Shown piece by piece: positions 37,075 through 46,697 of a DNA stretch of 64,000 bases. Every line of letters starts with the position of its first letter. The first letter of the stretch is position 1. The notes beneath the pieces were generated by a model. It saw nothing but the letters and a program-made list of their open reading frames with translations. It did no database searches and was not told the DNA's origin. This stretch comes from Hyphomonadaceae bacterium UKL13-1 (GTDB lineage: Bacteria; Pseudomonadota; Alphaproteobacteria; Caulobacterales; Aquidulcibacteraceae): the NCBI GenBank assembly GCA_001602435.1, contig CP012156.1:950001-1014000 (forward strand). The letters run 5' to 3'. Made by a program: the position numbers and the translations under genes.

Positions 37075-37623
37075 TTGACTCAATTTTTGGCCCTTATGAT
37101 GGTCGCATTGTCGGCGACGTCACCCTTGTCGCCAGATTCACCAACTGGTGCAGAGACTCCATCACCATCTGGCCCTCTCATGCCAGGTCTGAAGAATGCG
37201 ATTGCGACCCCGGATGGGGCCGTTCCGCTGGACTGGTCTGGGCCCGCAGCGAAGCAACCCGGCGCGGATGCGAATGTGGAAGCCTTTGATCCCACCGCGA
37301 GTTTGTTCGGCCCTTCCAATCTGTGCGTCGTGACTCCGGGACAGCCCACCCCCAGCTGCGCGGCAGCGCCAGACCAAGGCCTGAAAGTCACGTCTGACAT
37401 TTTCAGCGGGGACGTGAACCCAGATTCCACCTGCCAAACACAAGAGGATGTGCGAATTGGCGCCGATGGCAAGCCGCAACGCGTGTTTGCCACCGTTTGT
37501 GGGGATGAGGCGGATTCTTGGACCTATCGCCAACGCGCGACGCCAGCCAGCAAGGCCAATCCCAGCAAATCGACCAACCGCGTCATTGGGCCCAATGATT
37601 TGGTGCCACAAACGACCCCCTGA
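37075..37623 (+). CDS. Exported hypothetical protein with TTG start
   Basis: I do not recognise this 182-residue protein. It has a short signal peptide (about residues 1-20), then a proline-, alanine- and serine-rich stretch, and a more structured part with four cysteines (in NLCVVT, PSCAAA, DSTCQT, TVCGDE), which suggests two disulfides in the periplasm. The TTG at 37075 is chosen because GAGAGG stands eight bases before it; the next ATG (37096) would cut into the signal peptide. The gene starts 12 bases after the LuxR gene and may be co-transcribed with it. A hairpin lies over its stop. Confidence 0.6.
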   Translation: MTQFLALMMVALSATSPLSPDSPTGAETPSPSGPLMPGLKNAIATPDGAVPLDWSGPAAKQPGADANVEAFDPTASLFGPSNLCVVTPGQPTPSCAAAPDQGLKVTSDIFSGDVNPDSTCQTQEDVRIGADGKPQRVFATVCGDEADSWTYRQRATPASKANPSKSTNRVIGPNDLVPQTTP

Positions 37624-37643
37624 TCAAACCAGGGTCGTTTAAT
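37610..37643 (+). terminator. Likely Rho-independent terminator
   Basis: AAACGACCC (37610-37618) and GGGTCGTTT (37632-37640) form a perfect 9-bp stem around a 13-base loop. The T-run is only three bases long and the stem overlaps the stop of the preceding exported protein gene, so termination may be partial. Confidence 0.6.
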
Positions 37644-37708
37644 GGCGGGCAGGGGCTTCACCGCATCTGCCCGCTTGCAACCTGCGCCCAGACAGGTTTC
37701 AACAGGGC

Positions 37709-38545
37709 GTGTTGCATGCGCTGACCTTTTCCCGTCCCCTGCCATTTGAGCAGGGCCCGCCGCGCTTTGATGTCGGCCTCGCCCCGATTGAGCCGCAAGC
37801 TTGGTTGATGCCCGATGATCAGGCCCATTGGCTTGCGCCTAAAAATGCGCTGATGGATACCGAATCCGACGCGGTTTTTGCTAGCGTAACAGGCTCTATG
37901 CCCGGTCAATTAGAGGCGGCACAGCTGGTTGCCACTACTTGCGGTCAGAGTTTTGATCCAGGTGAGCCTCCCCTGTTTGCCGCCAGCCGGTTGGTTTCCG
38001 ACGATCTGGTCCTTATGGAAATGCGCGAGGGCGCTTGGACCAACACGGCCCTGTGTTTGTGCAGTCCGACCTTTTTCTCGGCTCATGAAGCCATTGGCAA
38101 AAGCCTCTTTGGCCTGCATCGACCGGTGCCCGGCGGCGATCCAGGTCTGGGCGGGCGGATTTCTCGTGTCTTCTCCTTATTGCGTGATGAGCTCGTTCTG
38201 GAGCGCTTTAATTGGACCGTGCAATGGAGCGACGCGCGTTATACGCCCGACGCCACGCCCTTGCGCGCAGCGGCCACTGCGGCCGCCCTTGATGCGGCAA
38301 GGGACGCGCTTCATGTGAGGGTCGAGCGCCAGACCATTCGCAGGCTTCCCCAAACAGGCGCAGTCCTCTTCACCATACGCATCCGACTCTATCGATTGGC
38401 AGACCTCCTTGCCGATCAAGCCCTTGCTAGTGCTTTCCAGCAGGCTTGGCATGAGGCAAACCAAGATGTGCGCGCCTATAAGAAGTGGGAGAGTTTAGAA
38501 CGCCACGTTGCGGCCTTACTTTGTGACTATGCAGGAAATCCCTAA
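37709..38545 (+). CDS. Heme-dependent oxidative N-demethylase alpha-like protein (DUF3445)
   Basis: This 278-residue protein matches the DUF3445 family, which includes the heme-containing alpha subunit of oxidative N-demethylases acting on small methylamines. Conserved blocks seen are SPTFFSAHEAIGKSLFGLH, LERFNWTVQW and VERQTIRRLPQTGAVLFTIR. The reductase and other subunits known from some members are not adjacent, so the substrate and electron source here are open. The start is uncertain: GTG at 37709 and TTG at 37712 are both possible, with AGGG at 37704-37707 fitting the TTG slightly better. Confidence 0.8.
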   Translation: MLHALTFSRPLPFEQGPPRFDVGLAPIEPQAWLMPDDQAHWLAPKNALMDTESDAVFASVTGSMPGQLEAAQLVATTCGQSFDPGEPPLFAASRLVSDDLVLMEMREGAWTNTALCLCSPTFFSAHEAIGKSLFGLHRPVPGGDPGLGGRISRVFSLLRDELVLERFNWTVQWSDARYTPDATPLRAAATAAALDAARDALHVRVERQTIRRLPQTGAVLFTIRIRLYRLADLLADQALASAFQQAWHEANQDVRAYKKWESLERHVAALLCDYAGNP

Positions 38546-38668
38546 CCCTTCTGCGTGTTACGCGTTGCGTCGCAGCGTGCGTTCGCTATTGTGGTCAATC
38601 ACAGGCGCTTGGCGCGAGTCCTGACTAAATTGGAGCAACAGTTTGTTCGCTCTAGAACCGAGGGTCAC

Positions 38669-39559
38669 TTGAAAGTTTCCAAAACAAACTTGTTCCTGTT
38701 AGCGGGTATGGCGGCGAGCTTGGGCAGCCTCGCTTTGGCGCAAACCGCAGGTCAGAAGCATAGCAAGTCCAAGCGTACCCAGCGTCCGCCTGTGGTTCAG
38801 AAAGTAACGCCCCCAAAACCGGCTCCGGCCCCGGTTGAAGAGGTTGCAGCCCCCGTCGTTGAAGTCGTGGCTCCAGCTCCAGTCGCAACACCCGAACCGG
38901 CCCCACCGCCACCGCCCATCACCGATGAAGCTGCGCGCGAGGCCCTGAAAGCCGGTACGGCGGCCAGCGCGGCTGGTGATCTTCGGCAAGCAGAACAAGC
39001 GTTCCGCAATGCTTTGACATTGGCACCGCCAGGTGAAGCAGGCGATGCGGTTGCGTTAGAGGCCACCAAGCGGTTGGGCTTTTTAGCCTTTGAAAAGCGC
39101 GACCCGCGCTCTGCTGAAACATTTTTCGGTGCAGAGGCCGTGCTGGCTCGCCGTCTTTATTTTTCCGGCAAAATCTCGCCGCGTGCTTTTGCTGACTCGG
39201 TTCAGCGATTTGCCAGTGCGACTGGCTCTATGGGCCGTTCTGGCGAGAGCGCGGCTTTGTCCTTCTACGCCCAAGAGATAAAATCGCGCGCCCAAGCCGA
39301 GGTTTCATCCCAACTTCTCAATCGCGACACCAATGATCCAGCTGACAGTGTCGGCAATGTCCGCGTGGCTGCTAGTGGCTTGTGTGTCGTTGGACGCGAC
39401 CCGATTCTTAAAGATCGCGTCAGTTGCGAAGATGAAGAGGGCGCTCGCGGTGAGGCTTTGGCCTTGCAGGCGCGTCAGATCAAAGCCAGCGCCCCACCGC
39501 CGCCTACCAAGGCTGAACGGGAAGCCAAAGAGGCCAAGAATAAAGGCAAGGGCGGCTGA
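38669..39559 (+). CDS. Exported proline-rich protein with TPR-like helical domain
   Basis: This 296-residue protein has a signal peptide (about residues 1-25, ending LALAQ). A basic patch (KHSKSKRTQR) follows, then a proline/alanine/valine linker (about 40-85), and a helical domain with TPR-like spacing (DEAAREALKAGTAASAAGDL onward). Two cysteines lie in its last third. I cannot name the family. The start is TTG at 38669 with GAGGG four bases upstream; the frame extends 38 codons further up but with no signal peptide logic. The proline linker suggests crossing the periplasm or wall, which is inference. Confidence 0.6.
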   Translation: MKVSKTNLFLLAGMAASLGSLALAQTAGQKHSKSKRTQRPPVVQKVTPPKPAPAPVEEVAAPVVEVVAPAPVATPEPAPPPPPITDEAAREALKAGTAASAAGDLRQAEQAFRNALTLAPPGEAGDAVALEATKRLGFLAFEKRDPRSAETFFGAEAVLARRLYFSGKISPRAFADSVQRFASATGSMGRSGESAALSFYAQEIKSRAQAEVSSQLLNRDTNDPADSVGNVRVAASGLCVVGRDPILKDRVSCEDEEGARGEALALQARQIKASAPPPPTKAEREAKEAKNKGKGG

Positions 39560-39561
39560 TC

Positions 39562-40026
39562 TTACCTTGCTTGAGGCACAAGCGGCTGGCGCATTGGGTC
39601 AAACCCTAACGCCCTAACCCAAAGGCCCAAAGCTCCGGGATAAGTCCAAGCTCTGGCTGGACCCAAATCGACATGCAGGAAGCTGCGGCCATAGCCTAGA
39701 CCGGTGAAGCCCGCATTCACGGCTGCCTGTAATAAGCGTGCCCGGTCCTTGTTTGTAACGGCAATGTCGGCTGCTATCGCTCTGGTATGATAGGACTTTT
39801 GGACGCCACCTACAGCGGCATTATGGGCCCGACAGCGATGACCGGATCGGATGATCAATGGGCCAACGTCGCGCCGCATCGCCTCTAGGGCGTCCAAAAA
39901 GCGCGGATCATGAAAATACTCGCCCTTACAATGCTTGCGGCACGGGCAGGACAATTCTGTCGCGGTGAAATGCGGCCAACGCCAACCAAGCTGAGCGGCA
40001 GGGGGTGGGGAATTAAAAAGGGCCAT
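39562..40026 (-). CDS. M15 family (DD-carboxypeptidase-like) peptidase
   Basis: The 154-residue protein matches peptidase M15_3 domains. The zinc ligands appear as His and Asp in KSYHTRAIAADI and His in FLHVDLG, with the opening ATELSCPCRKHCKGEY typical of the subgroup. Such enzymes trim peptidoglycan peptides and are common in phages but also chromosomal. No signal peptide is visible, so a cytoplasmic or holin-exported enzyme is possible. No phage genes surround it. AGAGGA before the ATG supports the start. It converges on the exported proline-rich protein gene. Confidence 0.85.
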   Translation of the reverse strand: MALFNSPPPAAQLGWRWPHFTATELSCPCRKHCKGEYFHDPRFLDALEAMRRDVGPLIIRSGHRCRAHNAAVGGVQKSYHTRAIAADIAVTNKDRARLLQAAVNAGFTGLGYGRSFLHVDLGPARAWTYPGALGLWVRALGFDPMRQPLVPQAR

Positions 40027-40104
40027 GGGTCAATCCTCTGAACGAAGACGACACCATGGCCCGTTGAAAAGGTCAGTCGGATAGATTGACCGATGCAGGC
40101 TGAT

Positions 40105-41076
40105 TTAGCGCAAGGGTGCTGCCATAATCCGCGCCTTCGCGGCTTCATATTCAGCAGCCAAGCGGTCTACAAACTCAGCCGCAGTCGCCACCTTTTTGAC
40201 GGCACCAATGCCTTGGCCACAGCCCCAAATATCGCGCCAAGCTTTCTTCGACTGATTGCCACCAGAGCCGAAGTTCATAGCCGATGGGTCGCTTTCAGGC
40301 AGGTTAGCGGGGTCGAGGCCAGCGTTGACAACCGAAGGAGCCAAGTAATTGCCGTGCACGCCAGTAAACAAGTTGGAATAGATGATATCGTCGGCATTGC
40401 TGTCGACGATCATTTGCTTATAGGCCTCCTCGGCATTGGCTTCCGCCGTCGCGATAAAGGCTGAGCCGATGTAACCAAAGTCTGCGCCCATCGCTTGCGC
40501 TGCCAGAACTGCACCACCATTGGCGATGGAGCCCGATACGCACAAAGGTCCGTCAAACCACTCGCGAATTTCTTGTACCAAAGCGAAAGGAGACAAGGTG
40601 CCTGCGTGGCCACCGGCACCGGCCGAGACGGCGATCAAACCCGTCGCACCCTTTTCAACGGCCTTTTTGGCAAAGCGATTGTTGATGATGTCGTGCAAAG
40701 TGATCCCGCCGTAAGACTGGATGGCTTGGTTCACATCTTCGCGGGCACCCAGCGAGGTGATGACAACCGGTACTTTAAACTTCACGCAAGCCTCAACGTC
40801 ATGCATCAGACGGTCATTGGTCTTGTGAACGATTTGGTTGACGGCGAATGGTGCGGCGGGACGGTCTGGGTTTTTGTCGGTCCACTCACCCAATTCGGTG
40901 GTGATTTTGTCGAGCCATTCTTCCAGCACGTGGGCAGGGCGTGCGTTGAGCGCTGGGAATGAACCCACCACACCGGCCTTACACTGAGCAATGACCAGAT
41001 CAGGGTTGGAAATGATAAAGAGCGGGGCTCCAATCACAGGGATCCGAAGACGAGATAGAACTGCAGGTACCGACAT
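40105..41076 (-). CDS. Nitronate monooxygenase-type flavoprotein
   Basis: This 323-residue TIM-barrel FMN protein resembles the NMO/2-nitropropane dioxygenase family. It shows PVIGAPLFIISNPDLVIAQC at the start, the glycine-rich flavin loop GAGGHAGTLSPFALV and the phosphate-binding block GGAVLAAQAMGADFGYIGSAF. Members oxidise nitronates such as propionate-3-nitronate, but many have unproven substrates, so the physiological role is open. It diverges from the LuxR-type regulator at 41340 across 263 bases. Confidence 0.9.
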   Translation of the reverse strand: MSVPAVLSRLRIPVIGAPLFIISNPDLVIAQCKAGVVGSFPALNARPAHVLEEWLDKITTELGEWTDKNPDRPAAPFAVNQIVHKTNDRLMHDVEACVKFKVPVVITSLGAREDVNQAIQSYGGITLHDIINNRFAKKAVEKGATGLIAVSAGAGGHAGTLSPFALVQEIREWFDGPLCVSGSIANGGAVLAAQAMGADFGYIGSAFIATAEANAEEAYKQMIVDSNADDIIYSNLFTGVHGNYLAPSVVNAGLDPANLPESDPSAMNFGSGGNQSKKAWRDIWGCGQGIGAVKKVATAAEFVDRLAAEYEAAKARIMAAPLR

Positions 41077-41339
41077 ATGAACTCCCAGAGCAGTGTGGCA
41101 GGTGCCATTATGGCTACGTTTATGGTCCCGTCTTGGCGCGTCCTGCGCTGTGATGCAAGTAGAAGCACAGGACTAAACTGGCATTGACCACCAGAAGCTT
41201 ACCGGCATTTCGCGCGGGGCTGACAGATTATTGATCACAATTGCGAAACATTTTTGATCCGGTGGCGAATTAACCGCTATTTTGAGTGGACTTTGCCCAA
41301 TAGCCTCAACAAGATGAATCCTCGGCTTGGGGAAGTTGT

Positions 41340-42167
41340 ATGAGCGCGGAAAAGCCCGAGGAAAATGGTTCGTTTGAACCAACTCCCATGATCAGTGTTG
41401 ACGCCAGTGCTGATAGCACCAGTTCTGATCTAAAGATTCGTCCTGATTATGAACCTGTGCATGAAATGCCCATCGGTTTCGACGATCCAGAAGCCGTGGG
41501 GATTTCATGGGCTTTTGATGCCATTGATCGTACCTCGGATGAGCATGTGCCGTCCTGGCAAACCGATTCCGGTTATGACACCAAGGCAGAGAAGGACCGT
41601 CGCGCCAAGCTTAAACAGTTTTTGGCTGGTCTCGAGGCCGCTAGCGTCCATGGCGTGATTGTGGACCAAACTGGCCACGTCCACGCGGGCACGTCAAAAT
41701 GGGCTCGCCGGATTGAGGCGTCGAGCACATTGCGTTTGAAGGACGGCAAATTGACGGCTTTGGCAGCCCGCAGTGTCACGGACCTGCAAGCCGGGATTGG
41801 TGTTCTGTATGACGGCTATCAGGGCAAGCATTTGGTTGTGCCATTGCGGAACTTGGATGGCTGGGTCGTCGATATGGTCCGCCTGTTTAAATGCGAGGTG
41901 ACCTTGGGCCCCTATGTCGCCGTGCTATTGCCCAAAACCGCGCAAGATGAGATGGCGACCATCACCGGTTTGCAGGTTTTTGCCGGCCTCACCAAATCTG
42001 AGGCCAATATCGCAACACTCCTCTCGCAAGCCCGCATGGTCGAAGAGATTGCGGCGATCCGCAAGACTTCGGTGGCGACCGTCAAGAGTCAAATCAAAGG
42101 CCTGCTCGCTAAATTGGGCTTGCGGCGGCAAGCGGATTTGGTTCGACTGGTATCTACCGCTAGGTGA
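41340..42167 (+). CDS. LuxR-type HTH transcriptional regulator
   Basis: The 275-residue protein ends in a GerE/LuxR-type helix-turn-helix (about residues 208-270; GLTKSEANIATLLSQARMVE and SVATVKSQIKGLLAKLGL). The N-terminal 200 residues show no receiver or autoinducer domain; residues 95-190 (GVIVDQTGHVHAGTSKWARR) look like a PAS-like fold that could bind a ligand. Such architecture is frequent in Caulobacterales regulators of unknown function. It lies 40 bases upstream of the methylmalonyl-CoA mutase genes on the same strand, so it may control them or share their transcript. Confidence 0.8.
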   Translation: MSAEKPEENGSFEPTPMISVDASADSTSSDLKIRPDYEPVHEMPIGFDDPEAVGISWAFDAIDRTSDEHVPSWQTDSGYDTKAEKDRRAKLKQFLAGLEAASVHGVIVDQTGHVHAGTSKWARRIEASSTLRLKDGKLTALAARSVTDLQAGIGVLYDGYQGKHLVVPLRNLDGWVVDMVRLFKCEVTLGPYVAVLLPKTAQDEMATITGLQVFAGLTKSEANIATLLSQARMVEEIAAIRKTSVATVKSQIKGLLAKLGLRRQADLVRLVSTAR

Positions 42168-42207
42168 GGTCTTGACGAGGCGGGCTTAGCCCTGCACTTG
42201 CCATCTC

Positions 42208-44040
42208 ATGACTCATCCATTCGCACTGGCTTCTGGCTTCACTAACCCTGAAATTGCGCGCTGGCAGGAGCTGGCAGAGAAAGCATTGAAGGGGGCTCCG
42301 TTTGAACGCCTTATTGGGCAGACCTATGATGGCGTGCCCGTTCGTCCGCTTTACACGTCGGCTGATGTGCCGAACCCGGCAGAACGGACTGGGGTGGCTG
42401 GCCAAGCACCTTTCATTCGCGGTGCAGATGCGGTGCGCGATGCGTTCCTGCCTTGGGATGTTCGCCAAACCATTCTGACGCCAGACCCGCAAGCCGCCAA
42501 TCAAACTGCCCTTTATGATCTGGAACGCGGCGTCTCTTCGCTGGAGTTTGTGATTGATCCAACCGGTAATTGCGGTGTCGCCGCCAGTCGCGTTGCAGAC
42601 TTTCAAGTCTTGATTAAAGGCATCTTCGTGGCGCTGGCGACGGTGGCTTTGGATGCGCCGGCAGATCCCTTGGGCGCTGCGCGCGCTTTGGCTGATGCTG
42701 TGCCGGAAGGTGACCGCGCGACGGCAAAGCTTGCCTTTAATCTCGACCCCCTAGCTGCCCGCATGAATGGCCAAACCGGATGCAGCCTTGAAGCAGCAGC
42801 AGGCTTCGCCGCCCAGACCCAGGCCCTGTTTCCGATGGCGACCTGCTTGCGCGCCGATGCGCGGCCCGTGCATGAAGGCGGTGGTTCTGAGGCCCAAGAG
42901 CTCGCAGTATTGATTGCCTCTGGGATCGCCCATTTGCGAGCAGGTGAGGCGCTTGGCTTGTCTGCTGCGGCGGTGAATTCAACCTTGCTGTTCACGCTGG
43001 CTGCTGGTCCTGATGTGGTGGTGGAGATCGCCAAGCAGCGCGCAGCCCGCAGGCTGTGGGCACGGGTCTTGGATGCGTGCGGTGTCGCAGCACCCATGCG
43101 CCTGCAAGCTGTGACCTCTGGCCGTATGCAAACCAAGCGCGATCCGTGGACGAATATCTTGCGCGCCACGTGTGCCTGCTTTGGGGCCGCAGCAGGTGGG
43201 GCAGACGTGATCACCGTCCTTCCTTATTCAAGTGCGTTAGGGCTGGCTGACGAGAATGCCCGCCGTATCGCCCGCAACACACAATTGATCCTACAAGAAG
43301 AGAGCCATCTGGGTCGCGTGACCGATCCTGCCGGTGGGGCTTGGGCGATGGAAGCCTTGGCCGAAGATTTGGCACAGGCCGCGTGGCCCCTAGTGCAAGA
43401 GATTGAGCGGGCAGGGGGCCTAGCATCGGCTTTGGATCAAGGCGTGGTGCAGGGCTGGGTCGCCCAAACGCGGGCTGCGCGGGTCCGCGATATTGCCAAG
43501 CGCAAGACGCAGCTCATTGGCATCAATATCTACGCCAATCTGGACGAGGTATTGCCCGCCACACCTGCTATCGCGGCGACCTCGACGCCCGCAACACCTT
43601 TGCCCGGCGCAATCCCACCGATGCGTTTGGCGCAAGATTTTGAAGCGCTGCGCGACCGGGCAGACAGCCTCAGTCCAAAGATTTTCCTGGCGACTTTGGG
43701 CGCGCTCGCCAAGTTCAGTGCACGCTCTGGCTTTGCCCGTAATGCCTTTGAAGCGGGCGGTATCAAGGCCTTGGGCACCGACGTCGCCCATACAGATCAG
43801 GCCGCGCTGATTGCCGCTTTCAAGGCCAGTGGCGCACAGCTGGTGTGCCTGTGCGGCGATGATGCGACTTATGAGGCACAGGCCTCCGAAGCTGCCGCCG
43901 CCCTTAAAGCCGCTGGTGCCACGCAGATTTGGTTGGCCGGCAAATTCCAAGCCCCAGCCATCGATCGCAACCTCTTTGCCGGGGCAGACATTTTGGCCGA
44001 ACTCACCCACGCCATCACGCTTCTGGAGGAGCCCGCATGA
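42208..44040 (+). CDS. mutA: Methylmalonyl-CoA mutase, small (beta) subunit
   Basis: This 610-residue protein follows the mutase fold but lacks the cobalamin-binding DxHxxG motif in its C-terminal domain, as expected for the non-catalytic subunit. The barrel part includes [19 protein letters not shown] and [17 protein letters not shown]. With MutB it interconverts methylmalonyl-CoA and succinyl-CoA, linking propionyl-CoA breakdown to the TCA cycle. Its stop overlaps the mutB start by 4 bases. No epimerase or MeaB chaperone gene is in the window. Confidence 0.93.
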   Translation: MTHPFALASGFTNPEIARWQELAEKALKGAPFERLIGQTYDGVPVRPLYTSADVPNPAERTGVAGQAPFIRGADAVRDAFLPWDVRQTILTPDPQAANQTALYDLERGVSSLEFVIDPTGNCGVAASRVADFQVLIKGIFVALATVALDAPADPLGAARALADAVPEGDRATAKLAFNLDPLAARMNGQTGCSLEAAAGFAAQTQALFPMATCLRADARPVHEGGGSEAQELAVLIASGIAHLRAGEALGLSAAAVNSTLLFTLAAGPDVVVEIAKQRAARRLWARVLDACGVAAPMRLQAVTSGRMQTKRDPWTNILRATCACFGAAAGGADVITVLPYSSALGLADENARRIARNTQLILQEESHLGRVTDPAGGAWAMEALAEDLAQAAWPLVQEIERAGGLASALDQGVVQGWVAQTRAARVRDIAKRKTQLIGINIYANLDEVLPATPAIAATSTPATPLPGAIPPMRLAQDFEALRDRADSLSPKIFLATLGALAKFSARSGFARNAFEAGGIKALGTDVAHTDQAALIAAFKASGAQLVCLCGDDATYEAQASEAAAALKAAGATQIWLAGKFQAPAIDRNLFAGADILAELTHAITLLEEPA

Positions 44041-46187
44041 GCAAGCTACCTGACTTCGCCCAGTTAGCGCTTGGCACGCCAAACCTAGCCCCGGCATCCA
44101 CGGGCGCGGCCAGCGCTGAGATGTGGCGCACGCCAGAAGATGTGCTGGTCAAGCCGTCTTATGGCCCGGAAGACCTCAAAGGGCTTGACCATTTGGGCGG
44201 GCTTCCCGGTATCGCCCCCAATATTCGTGGGCCCTATCCCACCATGTATGTGCAACAGCCTTGGACGATCCGCCAATATGCAGGCTTCTCTACGGCCGAA
44301 GATTCCAACGCTTTTTGCCGCCGCAATCTGGCAGCGGGTCAAAAAGGTCTGTCGGTTGCCTTCGATCTGGCGACCCATCGCGGCTATGACAGCGACCACC
44401 CCCGCGTTCTAGGCGATGTCGGCATGGCCGGCGTTGCCATCGACAGCATTTACGACATGCGCACCTTGTTTGAGGGCATTCCCCTCGACCAAATGAGCGT
44501 GTCCATGACCATGAATGGCGCGGTTCTGCCCATCCTCGCGCTCTATGTCGTGGCAGCTGAAGAGCAAGGCGTGAGCCCTGACAAGCTTTCCGGCACCATT
44601 CAAAACGACATCCTCAAAGAATTCATGGTCCGCAACACCTATATCTACCCGCCCGGACCCAGTATGCGGATCATTTCGGACATTTTCGCCTTCACCAGCC
44701 AAAACATGCCGAAGTTCAATTCCATCTCCATCTCCGGCTATCATATGCAAGAAGCCGGGGCGACGGCAGACCTCGAGCTCGCCTACACCCTTGCCGACGG
44801 GTTGGATTATATCCGTGCTGGCCTGGACGTAGGATTAGATATTGATGCATTTGCCCCGCGTCTGTCATTCTTCTGGGCGATTGGCATGAATTTCTTCATG
44901 GAAGTCGCCAAGATGCGGGCAGGGCGGGCCTTGTGGGCGCGCTTGGTCCAACAGTTCAATCCAAAGAGCGAGAAGTCCTTGGCCCTGCGCACCCACAGCC
45001 AGACCTCTGGCTGGAGCCTGACTGCGCAAGACGTGTTCAACAATGCCGTGCGCACCTGCGTCGAAGCCATGGCCGCCACCCATGGCCACACCCAGAGCTT
45101 GCACACCAACAGCTTGGACGAGGCGCTGGCCCTGCCAACCGACTTCTCCGCCCGCATTGCCCGTAACACCCAATTGGTCTTGCAAGAAGAAGCCGGTTTC
45201 TCCCGCCCCATCGATCCTTGGGGCGGCAGCTATTATGTCGAGAAGCTGACGGCTGATCTCGCCGAGCGGGCTTGGAAGCATATTGAAGAAGTCGAAGCCT
45301 TGGGCGGCATGGCCAAAGCCATCGAACAGGGCCTGCCTAAACTGCGCATTGAAGAAGCCGCAGCCAAGACCCAAGCGCGCATCGATACGGGCATGCAGAC
45401 CGTCGTGGGCGTCAATAAATTCCCGCTCGATGAAGTCGAAGACGTGCCCGTCCTTAAAGTCGACAACACGGCTGTGCGCATGAAGCAGCTCGAGAAGCTG
45501 AAGCGCTTGAAGGCCGAACGCAACCAAGCCGATGTGGATGCGGCCTGTGCTGCTTTGACCGCTGCCGCGCGCGATGGCTCTGGCAATCTTCTCGACCTCG
45601 CCATCAAGGCCGCCCGGGCCAAAGCGACCGTGGGTGAAATCTCGCTGGCTCTGGAAGATGTCTATGGCCGCCACAAGGCAGAGATCCGGATTAATTCTGG
45701 CGTCTACGCCCGCGAAGCAGACCCCTCAAATCCTGTGCTGCAACAGGCCCGCGAGGCCATTGCCGCCTTTGCCAAGGCCGATGGTCGCGCACCCAAAATC
45801 CTTGTCGCGAAGATGGGCCAAGATGGTCATGATCGCGGCCAAAAGGTGATCGCCACGGCCTTTAGCGATCTGGGCTTTGACGTCGACATCGGCCCCTTGT
45901 TTGCCACACCGGAAGAGGCTGCGCGCCAAGCGGTGGAGAATAATGTCCATGTCATCGGCTTCTCCTCGCTCGCAGCCGGCCATTTGACTCTGCTGCCCGC
46001 GCTGCGCCAAGCGCTATCGGCGGAAGGCCGCAGCGACATCATGATCGTTATCGGCGGCGTGATCCCACCCGACGACGTGCCCGTCCTCAAACAAATGGGC
46101 GCAAGTGCCGTCTATCTGCCAGGCACGGTGATCGGCGAAGCGGTGGTGGATCTGATCGGGACGCTAAGTGGGCGTTTGGGGTATTAG
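44037..46187 (+). CDS. mutB: Methylmalonyl-CoA mutase, large (alpha) subunit
   Basis: The 716-residue catalytic subunit has a substrate-binding barrel ([39 protein letters not shown]). It ends in a B12-binding domain whose DGHDRG motif (D596, H598, G601) supplies the lower cobalt ligand. It needs adenosylcobalamin. GGAGG lies before the ATG, which overlaps the mutA stop (ATGA). The 36 codons of open frame upstream belong to mutA's other frame. Codon use is strongly biased and suggests good expression. The gene is followed by a 1.7-kb repeat-rich stretch with no terminator of the usual type. Confidence 0.96.
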   Translation: MSKLPDFAQLALGTPNLAPASTGAASAEMWRTPEDVLVKPSYGPEDLKGLDHLGGLPGIAPNIRGPYPTMYVQQPWTIRQYAGFSTAEDSNAFCRRNLAAGQKGLSVAFDLATHRGYDSDHPRVLGDVGMAGVAIDSIYDMRTLFEGIPLDQMSVSMTMNGAVLPILALYVVAAEEQGVSPDKLSGTIQNDILKEFMVRNTYIYPPGPSMRIISDIFAFTSQNMPKFNSISISGYHMQEAGATADLELAYTLADGLDYIRAGLDVGLDIDAFAPRLSFFWAIGMNFFMEVAKMRAGRALWARLVQQFNPKSEKSLALRTHSQTSGWSLTAQDVFNNAVRTCVEAMAATHGHTQSLHTNSLDEALALPTDFSARIARNTQLVLQEEAGFSRPIDPWGGSYYVEKLTADLAERAWKHIEEVEALGGMAKAIEQGLPKLRIEEAAAKTQARIDTGMQTVVGVNKFPLDEVEDVPVLKVDNTAVRMKQLEKLKRLKAERNQADVDAACAALTAAARDGSGNLLDLAIKAARAKATVGEISLALEDVYGRHKAEIRINSGVYAREADPSNPVLQQAREAIAAFAKADGRAPKILVAKMGQDGHDRGQKVIATAFSDLGFDVDIGPLFATPEEAARQAVENNVHVIGFSSLAAGHLTLLPALRQALSAEGRSDIMIVIGGVIPPDDVPVLKQMGASAVYLPGTVIGEAVVDLIGTLSGRLGY

Positions 46188-46205
46188 GGGCAGGCTACAC
46201 CCCCC

Positions 46206-46301
46206 CGATGTCATCGCCGCCGGAACGAAGTTGAGAGCGGGGACCTCATTGGACTTTGCGGCACAAGGTCTGGGACTCGGCTGCGCCGTCTGGGATGACG
46301 C
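46206..46301. repeat. Dispersed repeat R1, copy a
   Basis: Begins GATGTCATCGCCGCC and contains AGCGGGGACC and CAAGGTCTGGGACTCGGC. The same blocks recur in copy c, and the first part recurs in copy b. It ends near GGGATGACG, an inverted form of its own start. Confidence 0.7.
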
Positions 46302-46375
46302 CGCTTTAGGTTTCCCCATCTGGAAGGCTTTGGTGCAGGCCATGCCTACCCCAAAGGCCAACCTCAATTGTTGTT

Positions 46376-46547
46376 GGGCGATTTGTCGCGTCAAGTCCAG
46401 ATTTCCTTTGGAAATCTGCCGCCCTAGGTCCGCTTCCTTTCTTAAAAAGGAAGTGGACCTAATTTCTTGATTTAAACGCGCAACTTGGTTCTAAAGAACC
46501 AAACGCGCGTCAATGGCGCGAAGCGGACTTGACCCGTCAAATCGCCC
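46376..46547. repeat. Multi-hairpin (cruciform-like) element 1
   Basis: An outer inverted repeat of 23 bases (46376-46398 and 46525-46547) matches in 21 positions. Three hairpins sit inside: AGATTTCC/GGAAATCT (46399-46417, perfect 8 bp), a 15-bp stem with one G-T pair (46426-46440 and 46446-46460), and TTGGTTC/GAACCAA extended by CGCGC/GCGCG (46477-46509). As RNA this would be a four-way junction; as DNA, a large cruciform. There is no T-run typical of a terminator. Confidence 0.8.
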
Positions 46548-46560
46548 GAGCACGCTAAAG

Positions 46561-46601
46561 GAAGCGGTTTGGTGGACCGGAAGGATCACCAAAACCGCTT
46601 C
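46561..46601. repeat. Hairpin repeat R2, copy a
   Basis: GAAGCGGTTTGGTG pairs with CACCAAAACCGCTTC apart from one bulged base. The core and the following AGATA-AAAGC segment recur in copy b at 47760. Confidence 0.75.
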
Positions 46602-46626
46602 TAGATAGAAAGCCTAAAAAATGGAT

Positions 46627-46682
46627 CGCGCAACAAAAGTTGCGCTGGTCAGCGCGTCTACAGGCGCAACTTTTGTTGCGCG
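46627..46682. repeat. 19-bp perfect inverted repeat made of two small hairpins
   Basis: CGCGCAACAAAAGTTGCGC (46627-46645) and its exact reverse complement (46664-46682) are 18 bases apart. Each arm also folds on itself: GCGCAAC and GTTGCGC around AAAA or TTTT. One long hairpin or two short ones are thus alternative structures. Confidence 0.85.
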
Positions 46683-46697
46683 CTCCTTTAGCCCCAC

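Noticed and set aside
44865..45674. 269-codon minus-strand frame inside mutB
   Set aside because: Antisense shadow of a strongly biased gene; composition is unlike a protein and no ribosome binding site is present.
46371..46550. Integron attC site
   Set aside because: GTTGGGC at 46373 matches the GTTRRRY core, but the opposite end reads GCCCGAG rather than RYYYAAC and the order of the two cores would be reversed. No integrase or cassette gene is present.
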